Below, piece by piece: positions 45,061 through 57,302 of a stretch of 64,000 nucleotides of DNA. A program made the position numbers and the translations under genes. The stretch comes from Hexactinellida sp. DTS-2022. Lineage: Eukaryota > Porifera > Hexactinellida. Numbering within the stretch: the first letter of the stretch is position 1; every line of letters begins with the position of its first letter. The stretch is from NCBI GenBank assembly GCA_028753945.1, contig JAPNXP010000016.1, positions 868,001-932,000 on the forward strand, in the 5' to 3' direction. A model generated the notes under the pieces. That model was given only the letters and a program-made list of their open reading frames with translations. It did not search any database and was not told the DNA's origin.

Positions 45061-45468
45061 CCCACCACTGTTAGGCACTAATTTTGAGACACCAATAAAA
45101 ATACACTATAAACTCAGCTGAATATTGTGATATGTATACTCACCTCCAGGTTCGTAGCTCATGTTGAAGAGATGGAGGACAATCAGAGCATTTTGGAACC
45201 TCCTGATGTAAAACTCGTTAACTTCCCAAAATCGCTAGCTTCCACGAGTCTCAGGATTCATACATGAGAGAGATTAATCAATCAAATATTTATAGCAAGT
45301 TCGATATAAATATTACTCCCATTGATAATCCAGCCTGCTATCAGTGTAATTGGCCAACACAGGAGTCATATATGTCACTAACATTCCCTAATCCATCATC
45401 TCTTAATCAGTTTATACCTATTCCTACATCGTCTTATTCCCCAAATAATAGTCCTCTATATTCAAATA

Positions 45469-45662
45469 CAGTCAGGTCTGCTTATTATGAACAAGATTTC
45501 GTCTGCTTAATATGAAGATTTTTTATTATGAACAAACCCTACGGTCCCAATTTAACAATTTACATAGGGTTTGTCTTATGTTGAGTTCGCTTATTATGAA
45601 GTCTCTATATTATGAAGACAATTTTTGGTCCCTTGAACGTTCATAATAAGAGAACCTGACTG
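45469..45662. mobile_element. pogo/Tigger-like MITE
   Basis: TA-flanked, ends CAGTCAGGTCTGCTTATTA and AATAAGAGAACCTGACTG; the TTATTATGAA motif recurs inside. Interrupts the integrase fossil. Confidence 0.9.
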
Positions 45663-46570
45663 TACTCACCTCGCCTGTGACTTAGATCCACATTATTCGA
45701 CAGACTCAATTCATTCACACTTCAGAACTAGTACGTAGTAGGATTTCCCAAGCCTCAGGACTAGAAGGGAGTCAGCAAAAACCTCTTTGTGCTGTTTGTT
45801 GTAAATTTCTTCTCTCGCTCACCAATGTCCTGGATTTCAGCTTCCTGTTCACACCATATGTGGATTTCCAGTCGCAGGATCAGAGGATTATGGATCTCCT
45901 GTTTGGTGTGTGAGTGTCGTCTCGGAGAGAGAGAAACCACACTTGAGCAAGGCCGAAAAACAGCTAAACGTGGCCAAGAAAAACAGATAAAGATAATGGA
46001 AAAACAATCAATAAAGAAGGCTAGGGTACTTGAAATTGGTGACAATATTCTCTTACCTATTCCAGAGGTCGATAAGAGGTCTCCATTCGATCCCCCTAAT
46101 CTTCCAGGGGTGATAACATACCGATCTGAAGAAGGGTATTAGAAAATTGGTACATAGGCTGGTACACTAGACAGGTGTTATCTTTCCACATAATGTGAAT
46201 TTTCCCAATCAAATTTTCTGTCACCTGAAGAAGTTCCTGAGAGTATAGTGACACTCCGGAAAGCAATCCTAGTCTCACCTCTCTGGCAAGAGCAGCTAGT
46301 TTGTAATTGCACCAGTGGCTGTGGGTCTAATCGCTGTAGGTGTAGACGTTATCAAAACTCTACAACTCCAAGTGCCACAGAAAACGGTCTTGCCATAACA
46401 AATAAGTAGGAAAGTAACAGAATTAGAAAATACTGAAAAGTAAAATTCCAGTTAGGATCAGTACAGCATCTTGGTAATTGAAGTTGCTACTGGTAAATTT
46501 CGATACAATGATTTTATTGCGATACATAGTTCTTATCAAGTTGGATCCTGTGCTTAACGGTTAGTTTAAA

Positions 46571-46795
46571 AGTACAGTGTACCCTCGGCCCTCGCTAATC
46601 CGAACCTCGTTAGTCCCAATGAAATACTACGTAATAATTCCAATTCCATTTAAAATTATACTTTTCCACGACATGGTCCCAATTTAACAACTTACATAGG
46701 ATTTGTGTCAAGTTGAGTTCGCTTATTACGAAATATCTCTATGATGATCACTATTTTTGATCGCTTGGAATTTCATCATACGAACCTGACAATAT
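46571..46795. repeat. Composite of two pogo-like fragments
   Basis: 46571-46640 starts CAGTGTACCCTCGGCC and continues CTCGCTAATCCGAAC, related to the ends at 5571 and 6133. From 46680 the sequence switches to the right part of the 45469 family, ending CGAACCTGAC. No intact element. Confidence 0.55.
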
Positions 46796-46799
46796 TTCC

Positions 46800-48600
46800 C
46801 CTTCACAAGTTATAGTTATTATTTACTAACTGTATCAATGGATGGATGCGGTTACTAGTGAGAGTTATTTTGATATAACAAAAGTAGGAATATATCACAG
46901 TGTGGCAAAATAGCGATTTAGGGGTAATAGGTATTTACCCTAATGGTATGCGTAAAAGTTGCAATAGTACAGATAGGAAATCGACTCCGTAGAATCCAAA
47001 AAATATTGTTAGTTTTCTTCAAACTCAACTAGAAATATGTGAAAATGACATCATCATTCATTTTTTTGAATATTTTTAATATGGGTCAAAAATAATCAAA
47101 TATTTATCACTATATATTTTATGCTGATAAATAAATTGATCATGTATCATGTGCGTAGGCTTCGGTAGGTTTGGTAGCCATGGTACTACCAATAATTTAC
47201 ACAGAATCAGTATTTTATATTAAACATAATCAAAATTGTCCCAAAAAGGCCTACCTATGATGACACATAATACATAATACCAATCTATAACTCGAGGCAC
47301 GCCCGATGTATTACACTGCAAAAGCTACTCTACCTTAATTTAAGATTTTTTATGGAAACAAGAACTAAGTTATTATGCCTAGGAGGCTAATACTAATAAT
47401 TCAGTAACTATGTAGTATGAATTGACATTTATTGATAGCTTTCCATAAGATAAATAATGTATAATTTGTCTTGTACGCAGTTTGTAGGACCTTTATATAC
47501 CTTTGTAGCTTTGAAACCATTTTATACAAGTACAAGTTCGCTATTACCCTATATAGGGACTGATGTATCATGTACATTCTCTTTAAAAGACGTGTGGCGA
47601 GCTAATTTTTGATGAAATGGCCGTATATATTTGTTACATGCTTCCATAAACTCGTCTGAAATATTTTTACCCGTAGCCACTAGTATCTGTTAAAATATAT
47701 AAGCGATATGAATTTAAGGATACTGCATGCGAAACATGTATTAGCGGTATGGGTGGTTTTTGACTCTTTGAAGTTATTCAAGTGAAATTCTCCAATCACC
47801 TCTGTAATTGCATAACTAAGCATAAAATGTTTGCAGCATAACTAAGTTCACTCTATTTTTGGAATATGATTAAATTCTTTAGGATAAGGCTTCCCATAGG
47901 TGTAATACTGATTTTTTACTTTTCGAAAAATTCAATCGAATAAAGTATAGTCGATATAGCTCCAATAATTTCAGTGATTAATCAGTACTATTATAACTAC
48001 ATTTGCTGACCACTTCACATCCCTAACCCAAGTTTAACCAACGATTAACTTCCCAATCCTAAAATTCGTCAATAAAAGTGCTAAAATGTGATATTTTTGC
48101 CCTTGATTGGGCTCCACTAACACACTAATTGTTAGTTTACTTCAATGAGGTCGCAAAATGATCTTTATACTATTTAGAAATATATCTGAAATTTGGAAGC
48201 AATCCCTTGCGAACTTTATTAAATTCAATTTGGGATAGGTCATCAAAACATGAATTGAGTAAATGAAGGTTGAAGTTTTTTGATTATGACGAGCATATGT
48301 GCAACAAATTTGTATGTTTTATACCCGGGTATAGTATCATTATACTAGTTGATTTTCATACGAAATACTACAAATGTTTTGAAACCATTATAGTAAACAA
48401 ATAACTTGATTTTTAAAAGATTTCAATTCATTTATACAAGTCCGCTTTCTTTTGGGACACCCGCAGGAAAGGAAATTTGATGAAATTGGCAGTGAGAATT
48501 GATCGAAATTCAACTGAAAGTTCATTCCAGCAATGTTTTCAACTACTATGTACATGCACCATGTAGAAGTATAGAATCTTTCAATTGAATTTGCTGTATG
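46800..48600. other. Long intergenic stretch, nothing recognised
   Basis: AT-rich with no frame resembling a protein, no paired ends and no tandem repeat that I can support. Confidence 0.45.
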
Positions 48601-48604
48601 TCCA

Positions 48605-48690
48605 AAAATAATCAAAAGATTGTCACTACAGGGATTCGAACCCATAACCTCAAGCATACATTCTCCATTTGCTTTCCACCGTGCAGTTGA
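48605..48690 (-). repeat. tRNA-like sequence, possible SINE head
   Basis: The minus strand reads ATGGGTTCGAATCCCTG, a good Pol III B box and T-arm, preceded by a weak A-box-like GCACGGTGGAAAGC. The D and anticodon arms do not fold convincingly, so it is more likely a SINE or tRNA remnant than a working tRNA. Confidence 0.4.
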
Positions 48691-49675
48691 TACATATTAG
48701 TAATATATAATCTGATATTAGTATCAATATGCACTATAAATAACCATCAAGGTAAATAAATGTGAGGAATGTAGACATAATCACCGATGTCATCAAAAAT
48801 GACATCACTAATAATGAATTTTTGACCTAAACAGTATAGATTTTGGAAAATTTGCACTTCCAACAGAATTCCAGGTTATTTTTGCGTGTTATTTCATAAT
48901 AATCACCACTTTAATTTTTAATGGTAAATACCGCAAAATTTGGCGGCAAGCATCCTTAAATTATGATAAATAATGGTTTACTGTAAACTAAAGGGAAATT
49001 AGCCAATTGTGTTGAATGTTCACAATGGGAAAAATAAAAATCAATCCGATTTTTTTCACGTCCATATGTAAATTTGCATAAATTTGGTTAGGGCGCCCTA
49101 GGGCGGGTCAAAAAACTATAAAAAATCAAATAAAACATATATAGATTGAGTCTACACAAGCATCTTTTTGTCAAATTGTGTCAACGAAAAGATGCAACAC
49201 TTATCACACCGCAAAAATTCAGAGTTCCCAAATTTGAAAAACAGACGAACATTGGCTACAAAATTGTTTCCAAAAACAATCGAATCTAAATGTAGTCCTT
49301 GTAATTTCTAAGTATATGGTATACTTTAGCATGCAAACTACTTCAAATTAGAAAAAAGAGCAAAATGAATGTAGAATAACAATTTGAAATCGCACATATT
49401 TTGCGGTTTTTCAACAATTTAATTGTTATCCAAAAATAGACTTACTTGAAATTGATGTTATTAGGCTCTTGTAACAATTTAATGGATCAAAATTGCATTT
49501 TATAAGGAAATAATAATTGACTAAATAATCTTGTGATTTTTGCCTATTACGCCTATTTCTACACTGTATATTTCTACCCAAGCCCGTCCATTCCACTTAC
49601 CTGCGTCAACTTTAAAGTAATAGAGGATCATTATATTAAGATACTTGAGGCATTACAATCGAACTTGTAATGCCT
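48691..49675. other. Intergenic, nothing recognised
   Basis: AT-rich, non-coding. At its right edge 49650-49740 has a small inverted repeat (GAGGCATTACAA) and a hAT-like CAGTGGCGTAG start without a clean partner. Confidence 0.4.
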
Positions 49676-49899
49676 CAACAGTGGCGTAGCATTGCTTCAA
49701 AAAGTGGTCCGGCCAAAGCCGGACCTGCTCCTACGCCTATACTCAAGTAACAAGTTTTATTTATGTATTTGGGAAACCTCAATACATACCACAAATATTT
49801 TCATCAAAAGCTCTAGAGGAACGCACAACAATTCGGCTAGAATGACTTACTGGAAAGTAATCACTGGAATATGGTCATCCATGCGCTATATAATTGTCA

Positions 49900-50620
49900 A
49901 TAAATAAATGATATTTCTTAATTAGATTAAATATTACAAGTTATATTTCTGCTCATTAAGCTAATCAGATATTTAATTGATGAGTTTTTACTTAACAACC
50001 GATGATCGGCGTTTGTATTAAAAAGCCTCGCTACTTTCTACCGATTGTTTTTTTATGTGTATAAAAAAAACACCATCGGTAGAAACTAGCCAGGTTATTT
50101 AACACAAACGCCGATGATCGCGTGGATAAGTGAATTCATAATTTATTTACAGTTGACTTAATACATACCCATGATAAATAAATTTGATTGGAATAGCATT
50201 TGGACTACTCGTTCCGACTAGAAAAGCAGTCGAAACGCGTTTGGACTGCAACATCTATATGAGCCATAACAGCTCGCCAAAGTAACCACGTCCTATAGTG
50301 TTCGCCGTACTTGACTCGCATAAAAACTTGATCAAATTAAGTCATATCAGCGTTGCTTTGGAAAAATTCTTCCAAATATGGTCATATGATATATCAAATT
50401 ATCGGAAATTTACTTCGAAACCGAATTCAAAAATAAAAGACTATATAACTTCATTTGAACAAGTTTTTATCGGGAGACAAATCCGGTGAATACTATCGGA
50501 CGTGGTTACTTTGGCCAGCTGTTATGGTCGATATAGACACTCTTTCAATTGCCTCAATATCCAAAATGTTCGCACTACATCAAAGTACATGTGTACAAAT
50601 TTGGTACTTTTTCAAAAAAT
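49900..50620. repeat. Dispersed repeat with foldback insertion
   Basis: Inverted relative of 42640-42850. Interrupted at 49978-50140 by a hairpin whose arms carry CCGATGATCGGCGTTTGT and TTTCTACCGAT. 50342-50415 is shared with 37423. Confidence 0.6.
49978..50140. repeat. Foldback (hairpin) insertion
   Basis: Arms of about 75 bp, imperfect, with loop GTGT near 50060. Absent from the related sequence near 42770, which supports insertion. Confidence 0.6.
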
Positions 50621-51160
50621 GAACAATCTGTCGAACTTTTATGGCTATGCGGCTGAACTAAGTATAAGAGAAATGGACTTGGAAAATGGATTATTAGTGA
50701 CGAAGTATATTACATACAAAAACTGTGCAATTTGAAAAATATTAATATGGTTGAATAACAAAATTATGTTAGACAATTAGGGAAGTGGACTATTAGAGAG
50801 AACAGATTGTAATTGAGAAAGGACGGATGTGAAATTCATAAACTCCGCGGATGCAGATGTTAGGCGGATCCGAGATTTTTGAACTCCGCGGATTCGGATG
50901 TAAAGGCGGAGTTGATAAATCATGCGGAGTTCAGGGGATACGGATGAGGAGTTTACTTTGATATGAAGGTGATATATCATGGAATTATGTGGGAAGTGAA
51001 ATTTTTTGAAAATTATTTCCCCAAAGTCTTCAGAATGTCAATTGTATGACGTCATTATTGATGACTTAGCACTTTCAATATCGCAATTGACATTCTTTGA
51101 TACTTGTATGTAATATATCGTCCACTTAAATAATTATATAAACTACCATTAATAAGCACA
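50621..51160. repeat. AACTCCGCGGAT repeat cluster in AT-rich sequence
   Basis: 50840-50945 holds about four GCGGA-centred repeats (AACTCCGCGGATG, GGCGGATCC, AACTCCGCGGATTCGG, GCGGAGTT). It looks like the repeat-filled elements, but ends and duplication could not be found. No gene around it. Confidence 0.4.
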
Positions 51161-51164
51161 TATA

Positions 51165-51235
51165 TCTCAGTGGTTAGCTTATATGGCCATCAATCAGTTG
51201 ATCATGGGTTCGAATCCCTGATCTCCATATATTTT
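51165..51235 (+). repeat. tRNA-like sequence, possible SINE head
   Basis: ATATCTCAGTGGTTAGC resembles an A box and ATGGGTTCGAATCCCTGA is a B box with T-arm pairing, about 50 bp apart as in tRNA genes. A T-run follows. The acceptor stem is poor; tRNA pseudogene or SINE most likely. Confidence 0.45.
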
Positions 51236-51837
51236 TCTTTGCTTATTGCATTATCAACTGATTATTTGTCTATATAACATTTCAAATCAATTATCATATA
51301 TATTTAGTATATACCTGCTGTATCCCAGCTAGCGTAGACATATTAGACATACTATAACATTAATCACGACGTTATTCCTGGATTATTTCTTCCAAAATAT
51401 GTCCGAAAAGAAACCGGACAACGATAATTTGGCAACGTCTTGCTTAGAATTCGATTAATTATAGCAAATTATATATTTAATTGATTAAGCGAACGGTAGT
51501 TTAATTAACTGATGATCCCAGAACGGGATGAAACACCATCTTATTGAGGATATATTTGCCTAAGTTTTAACAAAACTTCAAACGTAATTATCTCAAAAAC
51601 ATAGAAATTCTGATTTCTGAGGATTTTAATTAGAAATCTATTTATCCTATAAGCCTAAAATTCATAGGGATTCTTATACGTACATATCATTTGCAATAAT
51701 TGCAACCATTTTCAGAATCAACAAACATCTTCATCATATGATCAGGACAGTGGAGGTGGGAAAAACACAAATTTGGTACCTTTTAGACGTGTTATCACGA
51801 ATATCCTCGCTGTTGAGAAATTAGCAATCTAATACAC
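51236..51837. other. Intergenic, nothing recognised
   Basis: AT-rich, no gene or bounded repeat. Confidence 0.4.
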
Positions 51838-53425
51838 CCTTACACAGCTGGCGCTTTACTGTGCCGACTATACTATAGTATAGTGGCCCAGTATTGAAAT
51901 CACTGCCTTTATTTCTATATTTTTTCTCCGTAGACGGTGCCCTGGCCAGAGCTTTATAGTTGATGAGCTGAAACTTGGCATGTAGGTGCGATGGGTGTAG
52001 GTCTAATTTGCACCTGGGGTTACGATTTTTGATTAACAAATTTTGGCACATCTTTAACACCTTTCAAAATTTGTCTGGTCCATAACTCAAAAAATGTTAT
52101 ACTAAACCCCCAATTTTTATTTCACCATTGGATTCATCTTCAAATTCTGCGTCTGATGGGAGAAGAATATTTTTTATAATGGTTTTTATTTCTGCCATAA
52201 ATGGGGGTTGAAATTTCTTTGTTTACTCGCACTTCAATTTTAATAAAACTGTTAATTATAATTCTATTGTTTCAACTTGCGATAATTAATTGATTCAACT
52301 TATAAATTCCAGCTGGATTCTATTTAATTGTAGTATTACTATACAATGGATTAAATATAATAAAATAATATAAGGAATTTGTTGACTAACCCAACTCACC
52401 GTGGATAACATTGCTAAAATAAATAACTAATAATATAATTTATTATCAATACATAATGAATGAATGGCATTAAACTCAAGATGGTTTATGATAGATCTAT
52501 TATCTACCGTTCCTTTTGACTCGGACCAATGAACAAATAGTTCTTGACTCCTTGAGGCGTTGATGACGGCGAGAAAAAATCCAAAATTGCAGCCTGTGCC
52601 GACAGCATGCTCCTTTTGGCTCTATCAATAAGCAACCAACAAATATAGTACCACCAAAGGAACATGCGTCGGCACAGGTTGCAATTTTGGATTTTTTAAT
52701 TCTAGTTTCCATGAATAGACACTAGAGTTTTTGGAACTTGCGGTTATATAGTTTCTTACCTAATATTCTGCAAAGTTTCCAACTTCAGTATTCCGCCTAT
52801 GTGAAGCATTTTGTAACACTATCGAATCGCATTCCTAAATATTTTCTAAGTTGTTTTTAATTAAAATCCTGTATCCTTAGATGTTCTATTAAGTCAGTTA
52901 GAGATATTTAATTACTTACAAATTGCCTAAATGTAGAATTCTCTCGTATCGCTAATGCAAACTTCCTCAGAAGCATCCTTATTACAAGTTGAAACAATAG
53001 AATTAGATTCAATATAATTATTACAAGTTGAAACAATGGAAATTGATTTAACAGTTTACTGAATCGGAAGTGTGAGGAAATAGAGGAGATTGGCACCCAA
53101 ATTATGGCACTAGGCCAAATTGAACATTTGTGATTTGCCAAAAGGTGTAGAATTTAATTCTCTATCCAAATATGTAATTTTTAGTAATCTCACTATTATA
53201 TAATTCATGTTATGAGCCATGATTAGTTTAAATAGGTGTTGTAATTCTTTGATCAAAAACCGTAACCCCAGGTGCAAATTAGACGGTCACTCCGCATCTA
53301 CATGCCAAGTTTCAGCCCTCAATGTATAAAAGTGTGCCCAGGGCACCGTCTGCGGATAAAAAATATAGAATAAAGGCAGTGATTTCAATACTGGCCACTA
53401 TACAAAAGTATAGTCGGCCATGGCC
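51838..53425. mobile_element. Foldback-type element with about 200-bp inverted ends
   Basis: Left 51855-52035 and right 53250-53425 are inverted copies (GACTATAC, TGAAATCACTGCCTTTATT, CTAATTTGCACCTGGGGTTA). Inner arms near 52235-52310 and 52985-53060 are also inverted (TTGTTTCAACTTG). It holds the foldback at 52573. No ORF of note; duplication not resolved. Confidence 0.65.
52573..52697. repeat. Foldback element, copy 2
   Basis: Arms AAAATCCAAAATTGCAGCC and TGTGCCGA with inverse near 52670-52697; sibling of 37666-37792. Confidence 0.8.
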
Positions 53426-53429
53426 TACT

Positions 53430-54630
53430 TAATATACGGTTATATGTATATGTCGCCGAGAAGACAATAAAACAAAATGCCAGTTTCTAATTTTCATCTA
53501 GGATAAACTATGCCTCCTATTGTTGTTATTTGGGTTGTATATGGGTAATCAACCATTGCGATTCCATTAGATCCACTTTTGAGAATCTCAGATTTGTGGT
53601 TAAGGGGAACACTTATTGAATTTAAATGTGTTCATTTGTAAGCAGCTAGTTTAGAAATAGTTTGTTGCTAAGAGATTTTGATGTCTCACTTCACATTGAT
53701 TGCATACACACATATTTCTCAATAAAATTTTTGAGACGAATTTCCAATAAGACTTAGCAATCTTGTTAAGATTAGCAACTACGCAAAAATTTGCAGGTAG
53801 AAGCTAGACGAGATAGTTTTGTTGTCGGGTTCCCCGATAATAAAATAGTGTAAAAAGTTAATTAATCACTCTGACAACGGGATAGTATTTCAATAAACTG
53901 AACACAAATTATTACTCAAGTAAATCATAGACTATTTTTCCAATTAAAAAAGTTTGAAAGTATAGAACGGCTGCGTATATACTTAATGGTCTCATTAGTT
54001 ATTACGGCTATTCAGAGTCGATCTAGAACTAACTGTGTCTTGTTCTAATAAAGAAAACTGTGATTTTTTAATTGGCTAATAAATCTACCATTGCAAGTTA
54101 GAACATTATCATGGCTGTGGACTTATATATTCACAATAGCATCAGGATGTTAGTTTGCCCTTTCTTGTATCGTTTATCTTATCAAAACTCCAATTTATTG
54201 ATTTCTTAATTTTGTCAAGTACATGACATAATTTTATTGACCTATTGAGTCTAAATAATTGCAGTTGAAGTTGGTTTGAATAAAAGCTCTTCGCTAAGAC
54301 TATTTTTGAATAAATAAATAAGCTTAATATGTGTAATTAATATAGCATGGGCGTGCAAACAATGCCAACTAAACACGCAAAAGGCTCATAACTTATAAAT
54401 TTAACACTACGTATATGTAAATGTTCATACGATTCAATATAAATTGATTCGCCGTCTTTAGTCCTTACTAAAATATCAAACGTGTTTCATCTTAATAATA
54501 ATAATTATTATCTAATTAATAACTCCCTGGCGATATAATATTTCTCTCCTGATACAGTACAAACATAATAGCTTATGATTAATAAGTTAAGCTATTTAGG
54601 CGCCATTTAATGATGACACCACAAATATAC
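53430..54630. other. Intergenic, nothing recognised
   Basis: AT-rich, no supported gene, ends or array. Confidence 0.45.
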
Positions 54631-54634
54631 TATA

Positions 54635-54819
54635 CAGTCAACTCCGCTTAATAGGGCCACCTCGGGACCAGGTTGTTTTGACCCGATTAAGCGGAGAAAC
54701 CGATTAACCGAAAATATTGTAAGCCAAACTGTAATTCTGTCCTGTAAATCCTGTGAAATTTTGACCCGATTAAGCGGAGAAACCGATTAACCGGTGGCTC
54801 TATTAAGCGGAGTTGACTG
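54635..54819. mobile_element. pogo/Tigger-like MITE
   Basis: TA-flanked, ends CAGTCAACTCCGCTTAAT and its exact reverse. The GATTAAGCGGAGAAACCGATTA motif occurs twice. Clean copy of the 33286 family. Confidence 0.92.
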
Positions 54820-54821
54820 TA

Positions 54822-55774
54822 TATACAATCCGAGTCAAAAAACTACAAGAAAATGAAAATAATTTGCTAATATACTTAGAATACATTTTCCGAATATATA
54901 ATGATAAAGAATATATATAAACCAGCAATTATATACGTTTTATGGACGAAAATAGTAAGTTGTAATTCGAATAATACTTGTATTTTAGCATGTGGTTGCT
55001 TTATAATTTTTTAAAAATTTAGAATGTCGCCATTTTGTGATTTAGTAGCCTTTGGGGAATTTAAATTTATCCCTATTTAGTATTCCTATTATAAAATTAT
55101 TAGAAAGTAGGAACTAACTGAAACTTATGATATTTGCAAAAATTTTACTAGTTTAAACTTTAAAAATATTATCTTATTAATTGTATTGAAATTCAGTAAG
55201 TTATTGCGAAGGTGGTCAGAACCTGGTCTGCAAAAATTCTGCCCAGGTTTGACCTAGTCAGTTTGTATTAGTGCACGGCCCTGGCTAGATTTAGAAAAAT
55301 TTGAAAAAATATTGTGGTTAATTAATTATTACTATTTATTAATTAGAGTGCAAATGGATACCGTATTGCTTCGTATAAGCGCCGGGTCAATTACTTTGGA
55401 ATTGGTTTGTTCAAATTAAAACACATTATTTGTTAACAGGATTGTAATTATATTGATTTTGTAAACTACAGTATCTCTACTGTCACCGAGCACCATTCGA
55501 CCTACCTACAAATTATTTTCTATATTTTCCAATTCACGAAAACAATAAGACCGGGGACCTTATTATAAGCAATTCGAAGCAGAACCTCGTTTGTTTAAAC
55601 ACCAAGGGACAGTCTAAATGTGTACTCCTTATCAGGGATTGGTATTAACCAATGTCATTTCTATTGAAATAATTTCAAGGGGACTGGAATAGTGTTCGTA
55701 TTAATTAACGAGGTTCCACTTCCACTGTACGTACATTTACTATGTATTTATATCTAATAATAATATTCTTGCCC
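54822..55774. other. Intergenic, nothing firm
   Basis: AT-rich. 55550-55735 has pogo-like traces (GACCGGGGACCTTATTATAAG; CGAGGTTCCACTTCCACTG) that may be ends of one worn element. Confidence 0.35.
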
Positions 55775-55943
55775 GTGACCTACGTTATATAAGGCCTATT
55801 CACCAAATTTGTGAACCGTGACCATGGATTAAGGGAAGGCCATTGATAAATAGGTTATTTGTCGTTATCTAAATAACTAGTAGTGATAGACCTCATAAAT
55901 GTTCTATAACTATATAGGAACATGGTATAAAGGTATACATAGC

Positions 55944-56502
55944 CAGAGTTGTGGATTTGATTTGATTTGGATTTGATTTGGATTTGATTTGGATGGATTT
56001 GATGCATTTTAACAGGAAAATGATTTGATTTGATTTGGATTTGATTGACTATTATTTGATTTGATTTGGATTTGATTTAATGTTTGAGTCAAATCCTTTA
56101 AAAAATTTAATTTACGTACTATACAATTTGTAATACATATGATATTGATGATATTACACTAATAGTAGACTCGTAAATCCGAATTTTGGAAATTCGAACA
56201 GATTTTGTTAGCTAGCGTTTGTATTAACGTGAATAAATATCTGTATAATACATAGTATATATTATATTATATTATATTATATCTAACTAAGTACGCATCT
56301 CAATTAATTATCTCTGAAGTATTTGGATTTGATTTAGATGGATTTGATTTGGATTTGATTTGGATGGATTTGATTTGGATTTGATTTGGATGGATTTGAT
56401 TTGGATTGAATTTGATTTGGATTTGATCTGGATGGATTTGATTTGGATTTGATTTGATTTGATTTGGATTTGAATGAAATATCAATCAAATCCACAACAC
56501 TG
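55944..56502. mobile_element. Repeat-filled hAT-like MITE (TTTGATTTGGA motif)
   Basis: Ends CAGAGTTGTGGATTTGAT and ATCAAATCCACAACACTG; exact duplication tacatagc (55936-55943, 56503-56510). Blocks of TTTGATTTGGA and GGATTTGAT, all on one strand, fill both flanks of an AT-rich core. The other palindrome arm shows the empty target. Confidence 0.95.
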
Positions 56503-57123
56503 TACATAGCATCCTTCAGAATTGAGCTATGCCATCATTTGTTTACGTAATCGCTATTTTTGGTGGGTATTATCGTGTTTTTATAGCCTGTTTTCAACAT
56601 AGTTACACGCGTTATAAATGTTCAAAATTGGAACATGATGATACGCATAACTAGTTAGATGAAATATATCGAAATTATCAATGGAATGTTGACACATTCC
56701 TCGGTTGCCAAGGAAATGAATATTTCTAAAATGACCCATATCTCAAAACTATCTATTTTATGTTAACTAGGCTAGAACTGATCCATCCGCAATAGGTAAC
56801 TTCCTATTCATTGATAATACATTTTCTAGGCCTAACTACAATAATTTTTGAGATAATAAATAATTAGCACTTAATTCCTTATGAGGTTATACACTCATTA
56901 TCTCAAAAATTATTGTAGTTAGGCATATACAATGTATTTTCAATGAATAAGAAGTTACATATTGTGGATAAATCAGTAATAACCTAGTTTGCATAAAATC
57001 GATAGTTATGAGTTATAGCTCATTTTAGGAAATATGCATTTCCCTGGCAACCGAGGATTGTGTCAACATTCCATTTATAATTTCGATATATTTCATCTAA
57101 CTAGTTATGGGCATCATCATGTT

Positions 57124-57302
57124 CAAGGAATTATCTAGGAGCGCGAGACGCTCCTTTGGAGTATGATTTGGAAAATTTGAATTTAGGAGCGCGAAAATTT
57201 GGAATCCTCTCCTATACCGTGACATTAATTTGTGATTTAGGCATATAAAATTGGATCAGACCACGATTAGGAGCATATTACAAATCGCTGTATAATACAC
57301 TG
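57124..57302. mobile_element. hAT-like MITE, AGGAGCGCG family
   Basis: Starts CAAGGAATTATCTAGGAGC, ends GTATAATACACTG; exact duplication atcatgtt (57116-57123, 57303-57310). TAGGAGC/AGGAGCGCG repeats inside. The opposite palindrome arm shows the empty target. Confidence 0.88.

Larger units (their letters stand above)
43150..46390 (+). mobile_element. Integrase-bearing element, KRBA2/Ginger-like (fossil)
   Basis: Plus-strand pieces resemble the integrase-type proteins related to KRBA2 and Ginger transposons: an N-terminal zinc-binding-like part (43290-43500), a ribonuclease-H-fold integrase core (43640-44160, including the NTSPHSTLENNTPYRILFG region), a GDNILLPIPEVD stretch near 46040 and a Cys-rich tail CNCTSGCGSNRCRCRR near 46300. 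Clearly broken, with many interruptions and at least three later insertions (44463, 44923, 45469). Old by its decay. Ends not identified. Confidence 0.6.

Noticed and set aside
45264-46142. Frames of 83-117 codons as host genes.
   Set aside because: They lie within the integrase fossil and its insertions; not independent genes.
48388-48657. 89-codon minus-strand frame.
   Set aside because: No recognisable domain, overlaps the tRNA-like head, composition as expected by chance.
49678-49740. Small hAT-like element CAGTGGCGTAG to CTACGCC.
   Set aside because: The right terminus lacks the ACTG and flanks do not form an 8-bp duplication.
51165-51235. A functional tRNA gene.
   Set aside because: B box and T-arm are good but acceptor and anticodon stems do not pair convincingly; kept only as tRNA-like repeat.
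56300-56485. 61-codon frame of SNPNQIK repeats.
   Set aside because: Translation of the TTTGATTTGGA array, not a gene.
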